Assembly (NCBI GenBank): GCA_960531495.1
Contig: OY482859.1
Location: forward strand, 12,323,685-12,387,684
Source of the DNA: Zeus faber
Taxonomy: Eukaryota > Chordata > Actinopteri > Zeiformes > Zeidae
DNA length: 64,000 bases
Direction: 5' to 3'
Shown here: one piece after another, positions 1 through 12,300 of the stretch
How the letters are laid out: each line of letters begins with the position of its first letter
Position numbering within the stretch: position 1 is the first letter of the stretch
Program-made: the position numbers and the translations under genes
The notes under the pieces: generated by a model
Database searches by the model: none
Told to the model about the DNA's origin: nothing
The model's input: the letters and a program-made list of their open reading frames with translations, nothing else

Positions 1-127
1 GGATGAATGCATGGATGGATGCATGCATGGGTGGGTGGGAGGGTGGATGGATGGATGGATGGATGGATGGATGGATGCACAGATGGATGGATGCATGGAG
101 GGGTGGGTGGGTGGATGGATGGATGGA
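1..127. repeat. GGAT-type tetranucleotide repeat
   Basis: Imperfect tandem array of GGAT/GCAT/GGGT units (ATGGATGGATGG and variants). It lies in the rbms2 intron that continues off the left edge. The plus-strand ORFs across it (MDGWMDG repeats) are translations of the repeat and not genes. Confidence 0.9.
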
Positions 128-294
128 GCAATGACTGCAATATCACATTACCTGGCTCACGCTCCCATCAGCCCCTGCAGGAGGCCCGACACCGAAACAA
201 TGGTCCTGTCTTCTCTGTCCGGCGCTTTATAAAAGGTCGGAGATACAAGAAACGGGAGATGAAAAAATGAAAAGGCAGATGGAGAGAAGGGAGT

Positions 295-296
<2 letters not shown>

Positions 297-331
<35 letters not shown>

Positions 332-345
332 CGAGAGAGAGGGAG
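297..345. repeat. (GA)n microsatellite
   Basis: About 30 nearly pure GA dinucleotides followed by GAGG/GAGC variants, inside an rbms2 intron. Between this array and the next repeat (346-520) there is a C/T-rich stretch with no recognisable feature. Confidence 0.9.
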
Positions 346-519
346 TGAGGGAGAGGGGGTGAGACGAGTTCAGATAAAGCCCAGCCCAGACCTTTATCGC
401 CTCTATCTCCTCTTGTCTCCTTATTGTTCTCTCTCTCTAGCTTGTCTTTACTTCCAAGTGTCTCAACTTCAACTCAATTTCTTACATGAGCCGAAAAAAT
501 GAAAACAGCCTTCAATTCA

Positions 520-1092
520 GATTCCACCCTTCCACCCTTCCACCCTTCCACCCTTCTGTTCTTCTACCCTTCCACCCTTCTGTTCTTCTACTCTTCCACC
601 CTTCCACCCTTCCACCCTTCCACCCTTCCACCCTTCCACCCTTCTGTTCTTCTACTCTTCCACCCTTCTACCCTTCTACCCTTCCACCATTCTACCCTTC
701 CACCCTTCTACCTTTCTGCCCTTCCTCTCTTCCACCCTTCTACCCTTCTCCCCTTCCACTATTCTACCCCTCTACCATTCTACCCTTACACCATTCCGAC
801 CTTCCACCATTCTACCCTTTCACCATTCCGACCTTCCACCATTCTACCCTTTCACCATTCTACCCCCCTACCATTCTAGTCTCCCACCCTTCCACCCTTC
901 TACCCTTCCACTATTCTACCCCTCTACCATTCTACCATTCCAACATTCTACCCTACCACCATTCTACCCCCCTACCATTCTAGTCTTCCCCCCTTCTACC
1001 CTTCCACCCTTCCACTCTTCCACCCCTCCACTATTCCACCCTTCCACAATTCCACCCCTCCACCTTTCCACTATTCTACCCTTCCACCTTTT
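520..1092. repeat. 9-bp minisatellite, unit CCACCCTTC
   Basis: About 60 head-to-tail copies of a 9-bp unit CCACCCTTC with variants (CTACCCTTC, TGTTCTTCT, CACCATTCT). The strand is strongly pyrimidine-biased. Because 9 is a multiple of 3 the array stays open in several frames and gives Pro/Ser/Phe-rich ORFs of up to 165 codons (486-983). These show no family and sit inside an intron, so they are not called as genes. Confidence 0.9.
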
Positions 1093-1234
1093 GGTCTCAG
1101 ACTGTTTTTAAAGATGTCTGCCCCACTTTAGCCTCCGCCCATCCAAACATTCTTCCTTTAATAAAATAAGAGGTTCCCGGCGTGTTTTTCCTTCATGTAC
1201 CATTATAAATCCTCTCCTTATCTCCTCCCTCCAG

Positions 1235-4200
1235 CAACAGGAGCAGGACCCCACCAACCTGTACATCTCCAACCTGCCGGTTTCCATGGACGAGCAGGAG
1301 CTGGAGAATATGCTGAAGCCCTTCAGCCAGGCCATCTCAACGCGCATCCTGCGAGACGCCAGCGGGGCCAGCCGAGGCGTGGGCTTCGCCAGGTAAAGAC
1401 ACGTAATTCCCCTCATATCAATACATGTGTAAGTAAGTGTATATGTAAGGAAAACATCTAATGAGGAGTAGTAGTAATAATTATAATAATAATAATAATC
1501 ATAACTTTATTTTTATAGCACCCATTCATACACAACTATAATATAATATAATATAACATAATATGCAACTCAAAGTGCTTTACATTAATGGAAGGCAATG
1601 GGATAGTAACAAGAAAAAAGCAAAAAAACAAAATGTGTTAAAATAGGGTAAATATATTCATCTCAAAATTTGGGTGATAGATTTAAACCGTCGCTCAATA
1701 TTTATGCTTGGCTATATCATGTGAGTCCAACTGCATCCTGTTAAAACGTGTGGTAACTAAAGTGTGATAAATCAATACATACGTATAATCAATGTATATA
1801 TATATACATAGGATTTGATGTTTTTTAAGTTTGCATTAAGGGGTGAACAAATTAGGTTTTCTGCTCCCAAACAACTCTGACTGGGAGCATCTGAGCCCCC
1901 TGGTGGCCATTATTGTTATAACACATGAAACAAAAAAAGACAAAATTATTAATACTGGGGATTATTAAACCTTCTGTTGTTGTTGTTGAAATATAAGAGT
2001 TCTCTTTCCATTACAGGATGGAGTCAACAGAAAAGTGTGAGGCGATCATTCAACATTTTAACGGCAAATATATCAAGACTCCGCCTGGAGTACCAGGTAA
2101 CATAAATTCCTTTGTAACCGTTATAGTCTGAGTCAACAGGTTGTTTGTCTTATATTTTTCCACACAACCAATGTGGGGAAACTTGTTTTCTGTTGATCAC
2201 ATTTTCCCCACATTGCCCCAGTGCCGACGGAACCCCTGCTGTGTAAATTTGCCGACGGAGGCCAGAAGAAGCGGCAGAGCCAAGGGAAGTATATGCAGAA
2301 TGGCCGACCCTGGGCACGGGACGGGGATACGGTGCGTTGAACTCTAATCCCTTTTTTTAAGTCTAATGCAGTGTTTCCCAACCTTTTTTTTTTTACAATG
2401 AAATACCCGGCACTTTAAACGTCTGAAACATGTAAACTAATGATTCTGACTAATAATCATAATTATAATCATATAATGTGTGATGTAAGACTAGCGAACA
2501 AGTCATTCGTAGCCAAAAAATGTTTGGAATGACTCAGGAGTCAGGAGGAACTGACTGTAAAACTGAAAATAATCACTGAGACTCCACTAAAGTCCAAGGG
2601 ATTTGGCGTAATTCATATTGAATGTGACTGATTTTCCCTTTGCATTCCACCAAAATAAATAGTTTCAACACAATGAAATAATTCCTCCGGGAATTCCATT
2701 CACAAGTCGCAGCCGAAGCCTCGCTCGGGACTCTGGTTCATCGTTCAGGAACTCAACCAAGGCGAACCAAGAGTCCGAAAACTGAACAAACCTTTTTACT
2801 GAGTGACTCGTCTAGAGCCGAATCTTAAAAAAAAAAGAGTTGAACCTTTCATAGCTCTCGAATAATTCTCACTTTCAGAGGGAAAACTTGTTCTGATAAA
2901 CATAGAGCTGGTGAAACGGATGAATTAGTGCAGGATTGCAATATTGATCTTGCAACACAAGAGCTAGTTTCCATCATTCCTTTTTTTTAAGTAAAAATTT
3001 GAAACACTTTCACAGCACACTAGTGGTCGAAAAACACTCTAATGCCCAGTGTCGGAAGAACCAACCGCTCATTGTCATGCAATTCAACACAATTTGAATG
3101 TTCTGAGAATCAATGCGGTGTGTCCAATCAATCATGTCCAATTATTTTCCCAGGGGGGGATGACGCTCACATACGACCCCACCACAGCGTTACAGAATGG
3201 GTGAGTCAGTGCCCCTCCTCTGACGGATTGCCATGACAAAACAGACAAAACAGACCACACAGGTCCTGTGGGGGAGGAAGACTTGCATTTGTGAACGAGC
3301 GTCGTGTGCGTTTACCCCTGCAGGTTCTACTCCTCGCCCTACAGCATCGCCCCCAACAGGATGATCGCGCAGACCTCCCTCTCCCCCTACATGCACTCTC
3401 CGGTGTCTACCTACCAGGTGTTGAGAGTCTCCTCTCTCTATTTTAACCCGGGGCAACTCGGGCATTTGTAGAGGCCCTTGAGGTTAATTCATGTCTTTCC
3501 AACCGTCGCAGGTCCACAACCCGTCCTGGATGCACCACCAGTCATACCTCATGCCGCCCACGGTGAGTTCCTCAGACTTCATAGCCTCATCATCTTCTGA
3601 TATTTGAGTATTCTGATATCTGTATCTCGGACTCGGTGTGTGTGTGTGTGTGTGTGTGCGTGCGCGTGTGTTTTTCTTGTTGTTGTAAATTTGTGTTTTG
3701 TCCACAGGGGGCGGTGTTGACGCCAGGAATGGACCACACCATGTCCATCCAGCCAACCTCAATGATGGGCCCGCTCGCCCAGCAGCTCAGCCACCTCTCC
3801 ATGGGCAGCAGTGGCACAGTCAGTCCCTCATAGACTCCACGGTCCATTTCCTGCACCCCTACACTCATTTAGTTTGACTGTAGATCATTGTTGAGTCCGA
3901 AATCCAGTACAAGCAAACTGTTTAGAACGCAGAGTTTGCATGTGAGTATTTTTAGTCTGACTGGAGCCATATTGACTCGTATAAGAGAAATACCCTGATT
4001 ACACACTACAACCATGTCCCTCAATGGATTGTGAGGGCAAACTGACATTTTTGCAATTTCGGAAGAGAGCCTAAAATCAAACTTGTGATTGATCGTAATA
4101 ATTTCTTTAACAACAGCGTATTTGTATGAACCACTAAGCTTTCAAATTATATATACTGTATATATATATATATATAAATGTGTAAGGTGTCAGATACACT

Positions 4201-4625
4201 GCTTTAGGGTGCAGCACTAGTCTTGTCTGCAATTCTAATTAAAATTGAATATAGAAAAATACCCACTATCCCTACGGTTTCAGAAATAATTTATTTTGTT
4301 GTTTATCCGCTTTTAATTCTGTATTTTTTATTCTATTTCCTACAGTACATGCCTGCGAACACGTCTATGCAGGGGACCTACATCCCCCAGTTCACCCAAG
4401 TGCCTCCAGCCAACGTCTCAGTTGAGGTGAAGCCAAGCGGCTCCTTCCAAACACCATCAGAAATCAGAAATTAGACATAATATATCATGTATCTGGATGA
4501 GAAGTGTTGGCTTGAAAGAATTAAAATGAGGAGTGTTTTTTGCCCAGGAAAGTGCCGTTCAACAGCCAGTTGCCATAGAGACGCCCACGGAACACACAAC
4601 CTACTCCTACCAGCATAACAAGTGA
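1235..4625 (+). CDS. rbms2: RNA-binding motif single-stranded-interacting protein 2, 3' part (9 coding exons)
   Basis: Exons seen: 1235-1392, 2017-2096, 2222-2331, 3154-3200, 3324-3417, 3512-3562, 3708-3818, 4346-4426, 4548-4625. Together they give 810 bp, 269 codons plus TGA, with every GT-AG junction in frame. The first exon opens in the linker before the second RRM. RNP2 is LYISNL and RNP1 is RGVGFARM, so the protein should bind single-stranded A/U-rich nucleic acid in nucleus or cytoplasm. The rest matches the RBMS family tail, with motifs [31 protein letters not shown] and a Gln/Pro-rich C-terminus ending YSYQHNK. Segments [13 protein letters not shown] and NVSVE look closer to RBMS2 than to RBMS1 or RBMS3, but I cannot align to confirm this. 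The N-terminus, the first RRM and the promoter lie left of the window. The family is certain and the paralogue likely. Confidence 0.9.
1480..1602 (-). repeat. SINE/LINE-like 3' tail, intronic
   Basis: Read on the minus strand it runs CCTTCCATTAATGTAAAGCACTTTGAGT..., then an AT-rich stretch, GTGCTATAAAAATAAA and a run of AAT/TAA units. The same core (TTAATGTAAAGCACTTTGAGTT) recurs on the plus strand at 11225-11300, where it ends in GCGATATAAATAAA. This makes it a dispersed retroposon tail. A microsatellite of TAA units marks its end at 1465-1500. Confidence 0.6.
1895..1906 (-). promoter_or_regulatory. CTCF-like motif
   Basis: The minus strand reads CCACCAGGGGGC, the core of the CTCF consensus. 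It lies in the rbms2 intron before the exon at 2017. Similar motifs are carried by some fish repeats, so binding is unproven. Confidence 0.3.
2371..3150. other. rbms2 intron with no clear feature
   Basis: AT-rich intron. TGCAGTGTTTCCCAACCTTTT at about 2366-2387 resembles the terminus of fish hAT-type MITEs, but I could not find a matching right end. Nothing else is recognised. Confidence 0.35.
3637..3670. repeat. (GT)n microsatellite in rbms2 intron
   Basis: About 17 TG dinucleotides, 37 bp upstream of the acceptor for the exon at 3708. A TG tract this close to a 3' splice site can influence exon choice in other genes. No effect is shown here. Confidence 0.85.
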
Positions 4626-4707
4626 AGAGGTGACATAGGTGGGTGGAGGTGTTCGGATGTTCCTGTGGAGGTTCGATTCTTCGATACAGCCGTGAACTTC
4701 GAAACCA

Positions 4708-5230
4708 CAATAAGATTCAGAATCTGTTTATTGGAAGTACATTCTAACGTCCTGGTGAGGATCGGTGTGTTTCTCTACAGACAATTAGCATAAAAAAAGT
4801 TCAACAGTCTGGAAAAAATTGCCAAATATACAAAATAGGCCAAATATAAAAAAATTGCCAAATATACAAAAATAGCCAAATATGCAAAAAAAATGGGAAC
4901 TACACAAATAACAAAATTAACAAAAAATGCCCCAAAATAGTCCAAAACACAAAAAAATACCTAAATAAGAAGCAAAAATGGCCATATATACAAAATAAAA
5001 TTGTGATTCTGTTTCTATATGATAAAGTAAGTTAAAGGCTGTGGCAGTTGTAGATGTAGATGGATATTCTATATAATAAATTTGGATACAACAATACAGG
5101 GCAGGGATCACACTGGATGAGACAGTATAAATGATTACTATGTTATTACTAAGTTATTATAGTGCCAATGTACAATGTTATTACAGTATTGTTACAATAT
5201 TCCAACATATTGCACAGTTATTGCATCATT
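4708..5230 (-). repeat. AT-rich dispersed repeat (copy A, reverse orientation)
   Basis: Starts with AAGATTCAGAATCTGTTTATTGG and continues with repeated GCCAAATATACAAAAATA blocks, a GGGATCACAC segment and ATTGCACAGTTATTGCAT. Read in reverse this is the layout of the repeat at 18470-18862/20136-20192, 21955-22195 and 44395-44540 (TTGGCTATTTTTGTATATTTGG ... TGTAAATGT.CTTGG..GAA.AAA...GATTCTGA). It is a dispersed family of unknown class, probably a retroposon 3' region, in the intron that would separate the rbms2 stop exon from the putative 3'UTR exon. Confidence 0.6.
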
Positions 5231-5302
5231 TGAAGTATATTTTCAAAATGTTCCCAGCGTTTCCAGAATAGTTCTAACTATTCCTCCTTCCTGTTCCACC
5301 AG

Positions 5303-5720
5303 TCCGTCAGGGCTCCCCGTGGTGGTCGGGAGGTTCCCCCGGCGACTCTGGATTTAACGCAGCGGACATTTCGGGAGGAACGCATACTTTTACACACAAA
5401 GGACAAATGGATATTTTATGACAAACTCTTTTACTCCACATACGAGACTAGACTAGAAGACGGCGAGCAGCGGGGCGAAAATATGAAATGAGGAATGAGG
5501 AATACGGAGCGTCTATTTTGATAAGGAGGAGATAAAGAAACACACGCACACACACGTGCACACACACACGTGCACACACACACACACACACACGCACGCA
5601 CACACACGCACACACATCAGACACACAGAGTTGTTTTGGTCATACAGTACATCTTCATTTTTTGGAGTACTACTCTGGGAAATCCATAAATAAATCCACA
5701 GAACATAAAAAGCACCGTGT
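5303..5720 (+). other. rbms2: Putative rbms2 3'UTR exon
   Basis: The stop codon at 4623-4625 is followed at once by AGAG|GTGACA, a possible donor at 4630. A strong polypyrimidine acceptor (CCTCCTTCCTGTTCCACCAG) ends at 5302. The GC-rich sequence after it differs from the surrounding AT-rich DNA. A CA microsatellite follows at about 5542-5618, and an AATAAA-type signal (AAATAAATCC) lies near 5690. The UTR could also run on to the AATAAATAAA near 8130. This is inference only and needs a transcript. Confidence 0.4.
5542..5618. repeat. (CA)n microsatellite
   Basis: Interrupted CA/CG dinucleotide array with two embedded ACACGTGCAC units. It lies in the probable rbms2 3'UTR. The minus-strand poly-CV ORFs across it are artefacts. 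Confidence 0.9.
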
Positions 5721-8700
5721 GTGATTTTAAGAGTCATGTTGTGTTTTGACTTTTTTGTAAGATATGCTGTTTTGTTGTTATTTACTCTTTTTTATTTTAT
5801 TTTCACTTTTTTTGTCTTTGTTTCGAACCTTTGATCCTGCCTTTTTGTACATACTTTTTTTGGTTTTTGTAGTGTTTTTATTTTTATTTTTATTTTTTTT
5901 ATGTGTCGCTGTTTGATTGGTTTTTTTTTTTTATATTGTTAAAAAAAAAGAAATACATCTACACACGCAGACTTGGGTTTTTGGCAAGTTGATCAATCTT
6001 TATCCTGAATACTCACTTCTTTTTTTTTTTTTGGCACCTTTTGGTCTCAAAATAATTTATAGTTCTAACAAATCTTGACAAAGCTTCAGACAATCAAAAG
6101 AATGACAACGAAGTGATTGTTTTAGAGATTATGGTCAATAGGAACAACTATCCTGAGAAGGGGGTCATTTAATATTCTTCTACAGAGTTTTATTTGGGAA
6201 TACATTTTGGGTGAAATCCAAAGTTTCTCCACAGGGATCACTCACACATCACACAGAAAAAAACTGCCTGTACATAAGAGTGATATTTACACCTTTTCTT
6301 TTTTTTATCTGTGTTTGTTTCATCAGTGTGATGTTTTTACTTTAATACTTTAATGACAATTAAAATGAAATTTGAATATTTAAAAATGATACATACATAG
6401 CGGTGATTCTGTTGCTATGTATGTTCATTTGTTTCATATAAAAAGGAGAAATCAAACATTTTATGGAGATTAATGAAAAGAAAAGTGTTGTCATTAAAGT
6501 AAAATGTTATTACATTTGCATGGAAATGAGTTGTTACACCTTCTGCTTTTATGCTGCGTCCACACGTTGGATGTTTGTCGTGTTTTGTGATTTTTTTTTT
6601 ACACATTCATATAATTTAAAGACATTTTGTGGAATTTCTTCATTTAATTTTAATACATTTTAAGATTGATCCTATTTAAAAAAAAAAAAAGAGGCTTTGA
6701 TTTTTTGTTTTTCTAGCGTGCCGTGTGCTTAAATTAGTGGAAAAAAAAGTAGAAAAGCATTTTTCAACATTGCATTTGCTTTGTGAAATACTGACTTGCT
6801 TTGAAAACCTCTCTCGCTTTTTGGTTGTTGTTGTATTTTTGTAATATTAATGTCTAAAAAGGCTTTGATTTAGAAAGTTTTCATCGCTGACATTTACAGG
6901 ATTTTTTTCCGTCTGTGTCACCACAGTGATGGCACGTTATCACCACAACTCTCGAGCTCGCTTCACACCGAATCCGTAATCGCATCCAGCAGTCGCGCCC
7001 CCGCCTTTCATTGGACGATAGTTCAAATGAATAATGAATATGGTGACATCCAACATTAATGTTAATAATTGTTAATTGTTAATCATTATTTTATATGCGT
7101 GACTGAGTTACTTCGTTTTAAGCCCAGTTCCAATAAATAAAACTTGACTGCCATAACTAAGCTTAACATAACTAGTGTCGGATCCCAAACTTGTCGCACG
7201 AGTTGGAAAAGCTCCGCAGCTTTTCCACTCCATAGGAATCAATGGACTTCCTGTTCGTTGCTGTCGTTTTTCGGTTTCGGTGTGAATCAGGCTTCAATCA
7301 CGGATGGATTGTATGCGCTACTATGTTCATATGCATCGTTACAGATGGAGATATAGATATATAGGATTTAAGAAAATATACGGTCAAAACCTTAACTTAC
7401 CTCAAGATGCCGGCACAATGTAGATTCTGTTGATTCCAGGTCAGAAGGTTGATAAATACGTATCTGAGTAGATGTTGCTGCTCACAGCTGGTACTGTGTC
7501 CACACCCTGACGCTTCCGTCCAACGCTCATAAAAACACTTATTATAGTCTATGCAATTAATTTATTATCCTTATTAATGCAATAATACCATTCACTGACA
7601 AACAATGGATTGCCTCAACACAAAACTCAAAACGACTTCACATTTTTTTCCATTTTCACATTGTTCAGCACGCTGAGTAACACGGATGGATCAATTAAAA
7701 GGGATTTTCTTTTTATTTTAAATTTGAGAAATTGTGGCTTATAATATTATAATGGAGCTGTAAGGAAGAACCCAACATCCCATTGTTTTTTTTGTCTCGC
7801 CAAAGATTTGTTATTTTTTTATCTTTTTCTTTTAAGAGGTCCGAAATGTTCATTCCTTTCCATCCGTTTGTTTGGTTTTGAACAAATTATGTTTTATTGT
7901 TGCTCTTTTTGTTCCTGTTTTCATGATGAATCTAAAGCTCATTGTCGGTCGTAATACTGATAGTTTTGTTTCCCCCCTCACTATGAGACCTTCATAAATT
8001 TCATGAGGAATTAGGAAGTAAAATTTCACAGAAATGCCTTAGATTTCATTGATAAGCTGAGAAGCTTCTCAGTCGTTTGATTTCTCTGACTGGAACAGAG
8101 GTTTTATTTTTACGTACTGTTAATGCTAAAATAAATAAATATGTTTGGAGAAAATGATTCTGGATAAAGTTCTACACAACATTTTATTTTGCTTTTTTGT
8201 CCCATTGTCATTCCAGATTATTTTTTTACCAAAATATGATGAAAGTTGCAGTTCAAGAGTGAAATGGAAAGATGTAATCTGATAACCTATCTCGCTGCTA
8301 ATTTAAGATTTCACCGGTTTTGTTTTTATTTGCTCAATCTCATGAAGTACATTCTATAAATTGGTCGTCATGTTCTCCAAAAACCTTCTTGTTCAACGTG
8401 TTCGTCCTCTTGTACTCTCGTTCCCTTTGTACAAAAGAAAAAACAACAAAAAAAAACGCCTGTTGACCCTAATTTGGTTTGGTTTAGAACTTGGTCAATT
8501 TAATAAATATTTTTCTTTTCCCCACAATGCTTTTGTATTTTTAACTTCCATACAGTAGCGACTGCATTGTTTCTGTTTTTCTGTGCCATCCTTTATTTAT
8601 TTAAAAGGCAGCGCAGGAATTAAAAAAACGAAAAACCACCCACAATACACAAGCAATTTATTTCAAAAAAAGGAGTTCGTTCTAGATACAAAACATAAAA

Positions 8701-9398
8701 AAAGGTATAAAATGTATATTAAATACACTTTTCCAAGAGGCTGTTGGTTTGCTGAGAACTATGTACAAAGTTGGAAAATATCCTGACTTTACCAAAAAGC
8801 GGCTGTTTGTCACGAGAGCCTCTGTCTCCCAAATAAACAAAATAGACTTTGAACTTCAGCAAAATCAAATCTCATATTAAGACACGGTGAGAGCGAAACA
8901 AATGGGAATGATTAAACCGCCAAATTTTGGGCAGAGTAAAGACTCGAAAGTTGAACATTAACATTTAAATGTATTAATGATTCAAAATGAATGAGGATAT
9001 CGCATAATGTTGGGGATCTTGACTCTGGGAGGTTTATCTGGTTTTTCCCAACAAAAAATTTGAAGGAAAAATTAGTGACCGTTTATGTTCGTACTTAAAG
9101 AAAAAAAAAAAAAAGTGACATTACCAAACGCATACAATGTTCTGACACCTCTAGAGCCTGAGACACTCACTCACCTAATGTAACAAATGATATGAATAAG
9201 GGGCCAGAGTATTAACATATTGCGATTTAAACAATATTAAATAAAACTTCCAACGTAATCTGGTTGGCGCAAAAATAATATATCTCTCTCTGTCGGCAGT
9301 ATCCTTCCAATAAAGAAGGACTCTTAAGACTCTTTAAACACATGAAATTTTAGGGACACTTCTTGAGCCGAGGTCTTCCTCCGTCCACGGTTTGAAAG
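5720..9398. other. AT-rich rbms2/senp1 convergent intergenic or UTR region
   Basis: No coding exon is recognised. The DNA is T- and A-homopolymer rich. It must contain the polyadenylation sites of rbms2 (plus; candidates near 8130 and 8512) and of senp1 (minus; a TTTATT, which is AATAAA in reverse, lies near 8657). The two transcripts converge here and could overlap. The only repeat-like block is at about 6940-7540. Confidence 0.5.
6940..7540. mobile_element. Degraded MITE-like repeat
   Basis: The reverse strand of 7205-7290 reads GATTCACACCGAAACC...CAGGAAGTCCATTGATTCC. A related segment at about 12770-12850 on the plus strand reads GCTTCACGCCTAATCC...CAGGAAGTCCATTCTTTGG. Both sit next to GC-rich blocks rich in TCGGA and GAGCTC. 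The shared segment shows a dispersed element. Class and ends are unclear; a non-autonomous DNA transposon is most likely. Confidence 0.45.
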
Positions 9399-12300
9399 TC
9401 ACAGCAGCTTTCGGTGGAGAATCTCCCAAACCATCCTCTTCCTGAAGTAGGGCATGTGTTTCTGAGAAGACACAGAGTTGGGACATGTTAAGTGTTAAGT
9501 TAGATGAACATTTAAAGATGACCTCACTTAAAAAATTCAATTCAATTAAATTTTATTTAAAAATTAAATAAATAAATGCAGTGTTTCAGCAGCAATTCAT
9601 TATTGTTTTATAAAAATGTTGTGGGCATACGTCTGTCTCTGGGCAGACTCACTTTTTTCCCCACCAGTAGTAATGGTGCATCCTACTGAAATTTTTAGGA
9701 GCACCAGCGCAAAATTTACGAGCAGCGCATCCAACGCATGTCAATTTCAAGAACCCATTCATATTTTTTCTCCATCATAACTGTATTACTTATACATGAT
9801 TTGTTAATAAATAGACAAATTACAGAAATAGCAATGTACTGTTTTAATTTAAGGGAAAAGTCACATAGAGAAGTAGTGCAAAAAAAGTATTGAAAAAAAA
9901 AATCATTGGGTTAAATAGTGCTTTTTTTTTTTTTTTTTTACAGACACCAAATAATAAATCAACAAATGTAAACATAAGGTATGTGGTCCGTGAATGACTG
10001 TCATAAACAACCACAAATAAAACAAGTCAACGAGGAACTCCCTCTTATATGCCTCCCCTCCCCCTCCCTTTAGAGCATATCCCCCTGAGAGCAACCAGGG
10101 CGGGGCCCATCTGAAGGCCAAGCCTTGTAGCTGGGCCCTCTAGCTCTCTAACCCTGAATGAACCACATCTGCACAGCCCCCTTGGCACCAAACTCCTAGA
10201 GCTAGTTCCCTTAAGCCTTATTCTCATCGGGTCCTCCACTGTGTCCACATGCAGGGACGCTCTGATGGACTAATCTTCTGTACTGACAATCCCCTTTGAC
10301 ACAGCAGAGGACACTGGGATGCGTCCACAGATGTTCTACAAAGAATTGATTTAAAATGTATTGATTTATGAACGAACCCCATTTTTCCTTCATTACTTTT
10401 CATATACTTTTCACATGTTACATGCTAACAAATAACTGACAGTTTCTATAAACCGGACGTTATCGGTAGTAAAAACCTTTATGACCTGTCTCCTTTATCT
10501 GATTGGCTAAGCGACCATAATGTGACACTGATGAGCGAGAGGAAAGCGGCGCGTTTCAAACGATCATGTTAAGTGAAGGCGCGTGCGGCAGTTTCGGAGC
10601 TCGGGCATGGCACCGAAATCGGCGTTGCGATTCGGTCCGGGAGATACCGACCGCATAGGAGCCGGTGCCATAGTGGTATCGGGTTTCGGTACCCAACCCT
10701 ATAAACAAACGGCGCATGACCATGTTTTGATTCAGAGTGTGCGCAGAAAGGAGATGCTATTCACAGACGGTGTGTTTGCGAGAGAGAGAGCGACACACAC
10801 ACACAGCCACCCCCACCCACTCCCACCCAAACACTCCTTGTGTTTGACATGACGATTAGAAAAAAAACAAACAAAAAGAAAAAACTGTCTGCATATTTGC
10901 AAAGTCGCGTTGGTGCTCCTCGTTATAAAGTTCAGTCGCACTGTCTCCAAAACAGTCGCAAAATTCAACTAAATGGTCACAGTCTGGAAACCATCACCGG
11001 CAGAGTTGGAATGCCCTCTAGTGCATAGGTTCCCAACCGGCGGTCATTTGCCACTGGCCCGTGAGAACGTGCAGGGATCTTCTCAAAAGCGGTCTGTGAT
11101 TTGCTCCACAGCAGCAGGAAACGGAGTAAATAAAACACATCTAGAATAATACTGCTTTGATTGGAGAAAAGATGGCTCTGATCAGAGCTGTGAGTTGATG
11201 CTTTTCTAAAATGTGCTAATTGATGGCCTTCCATTAATGTAAAGCACTTTGAGTTAAATGTTGTATATGAAAGGTGCGATATAAATAAATCTATTTTTGC
11301 TGCTTAACACCTGGATTTCTCTACAAGGATTACCTTACTCATCTTAGTAGCCAGTAGTATTTCTATGGGTGCAGGTAATACCACAATAACCAGAACTAGT
11401 TTGATGCCCACTTTCCCAGCATTTTCTTTCTCCAAAAACCAGCGGAGAGGGGGCGGGAGAGGGTTTGAGAGGCTTTTTCAATCGATTCTCATACCTGTGT
11501 GAACGTTATGGGCTTGTCTTTGGTGATGTACTCTGCGTATTTGCACGTGAACATCCCACAGTCGCTGCCGTTCATCTGCTGTGGGATTTCCTGGAGAAAT
11601 AAAACAAATAAAAATGAATGTCAATGAAACTCAAAAACATTTAACGGCCTCCACTCGTAATATAGTATGACACACGGGAGGTAACTCACATTGCGTTTTT
11701 TGCTGTGCAGAGTCCAGCCTGAGGTATCCAGTTCTTTGTGCTTCTTATCCTTACTTTCCTGCTGCAGATATCGTCTGTGGACACACATTTAGTTTAAATA
11801 TATTATTATTTTGATTAAATGTTCCTGTGAAAAGTAATTCTATGATCAATTAAAGTGGTAATCCATAAAAAAATAAAATAAATAAACAACTTTACATTGA
11901 GTGGTTTAGCCATGTTTCTATTCTGATTCAAGAGGAATTGTAAGGCAATATGAAAAATGTTGCGACAAAAGGAATTTCAGAAAAGTAGAAGTGAAAGGCA
12001 GCCAAGGTGAATTTGATCAAGCAACGTAGGTTTAGCTAGTTGTGGTCAGCAAACTGTTGATATGATGAACATTCACTAAAAGGAACATCAGAAAAAAAAC
12101 TCACTACCATTTTAGAAAAAACAAACATTTTAGGAAAAAAAACAAACAATACTGTGACATGCAATGGAATCCACCCAACGCAGTCGATCTGATGGATTCC
12201 CACGTTAATCAGACACGGTTATAACATCTTTCCAAATCTTTCCAAAGCCACATCGATTGAACACTGAACTCACAACAACACTCGGCACGCCTCATCGTTG

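Noticed and set aside
486-983. 165-codon Pro/Ser/Phe-rich ORF
   Set aside because: Translation of the 9-bp minisatellite inside an rbms2 intron.
4665-4685. B-box-like GGTTCGATTCT
   Set aside because: No A-box at the proper distance upstream. It lies in the rbms2 3' flank and no tRNA fold is seen.
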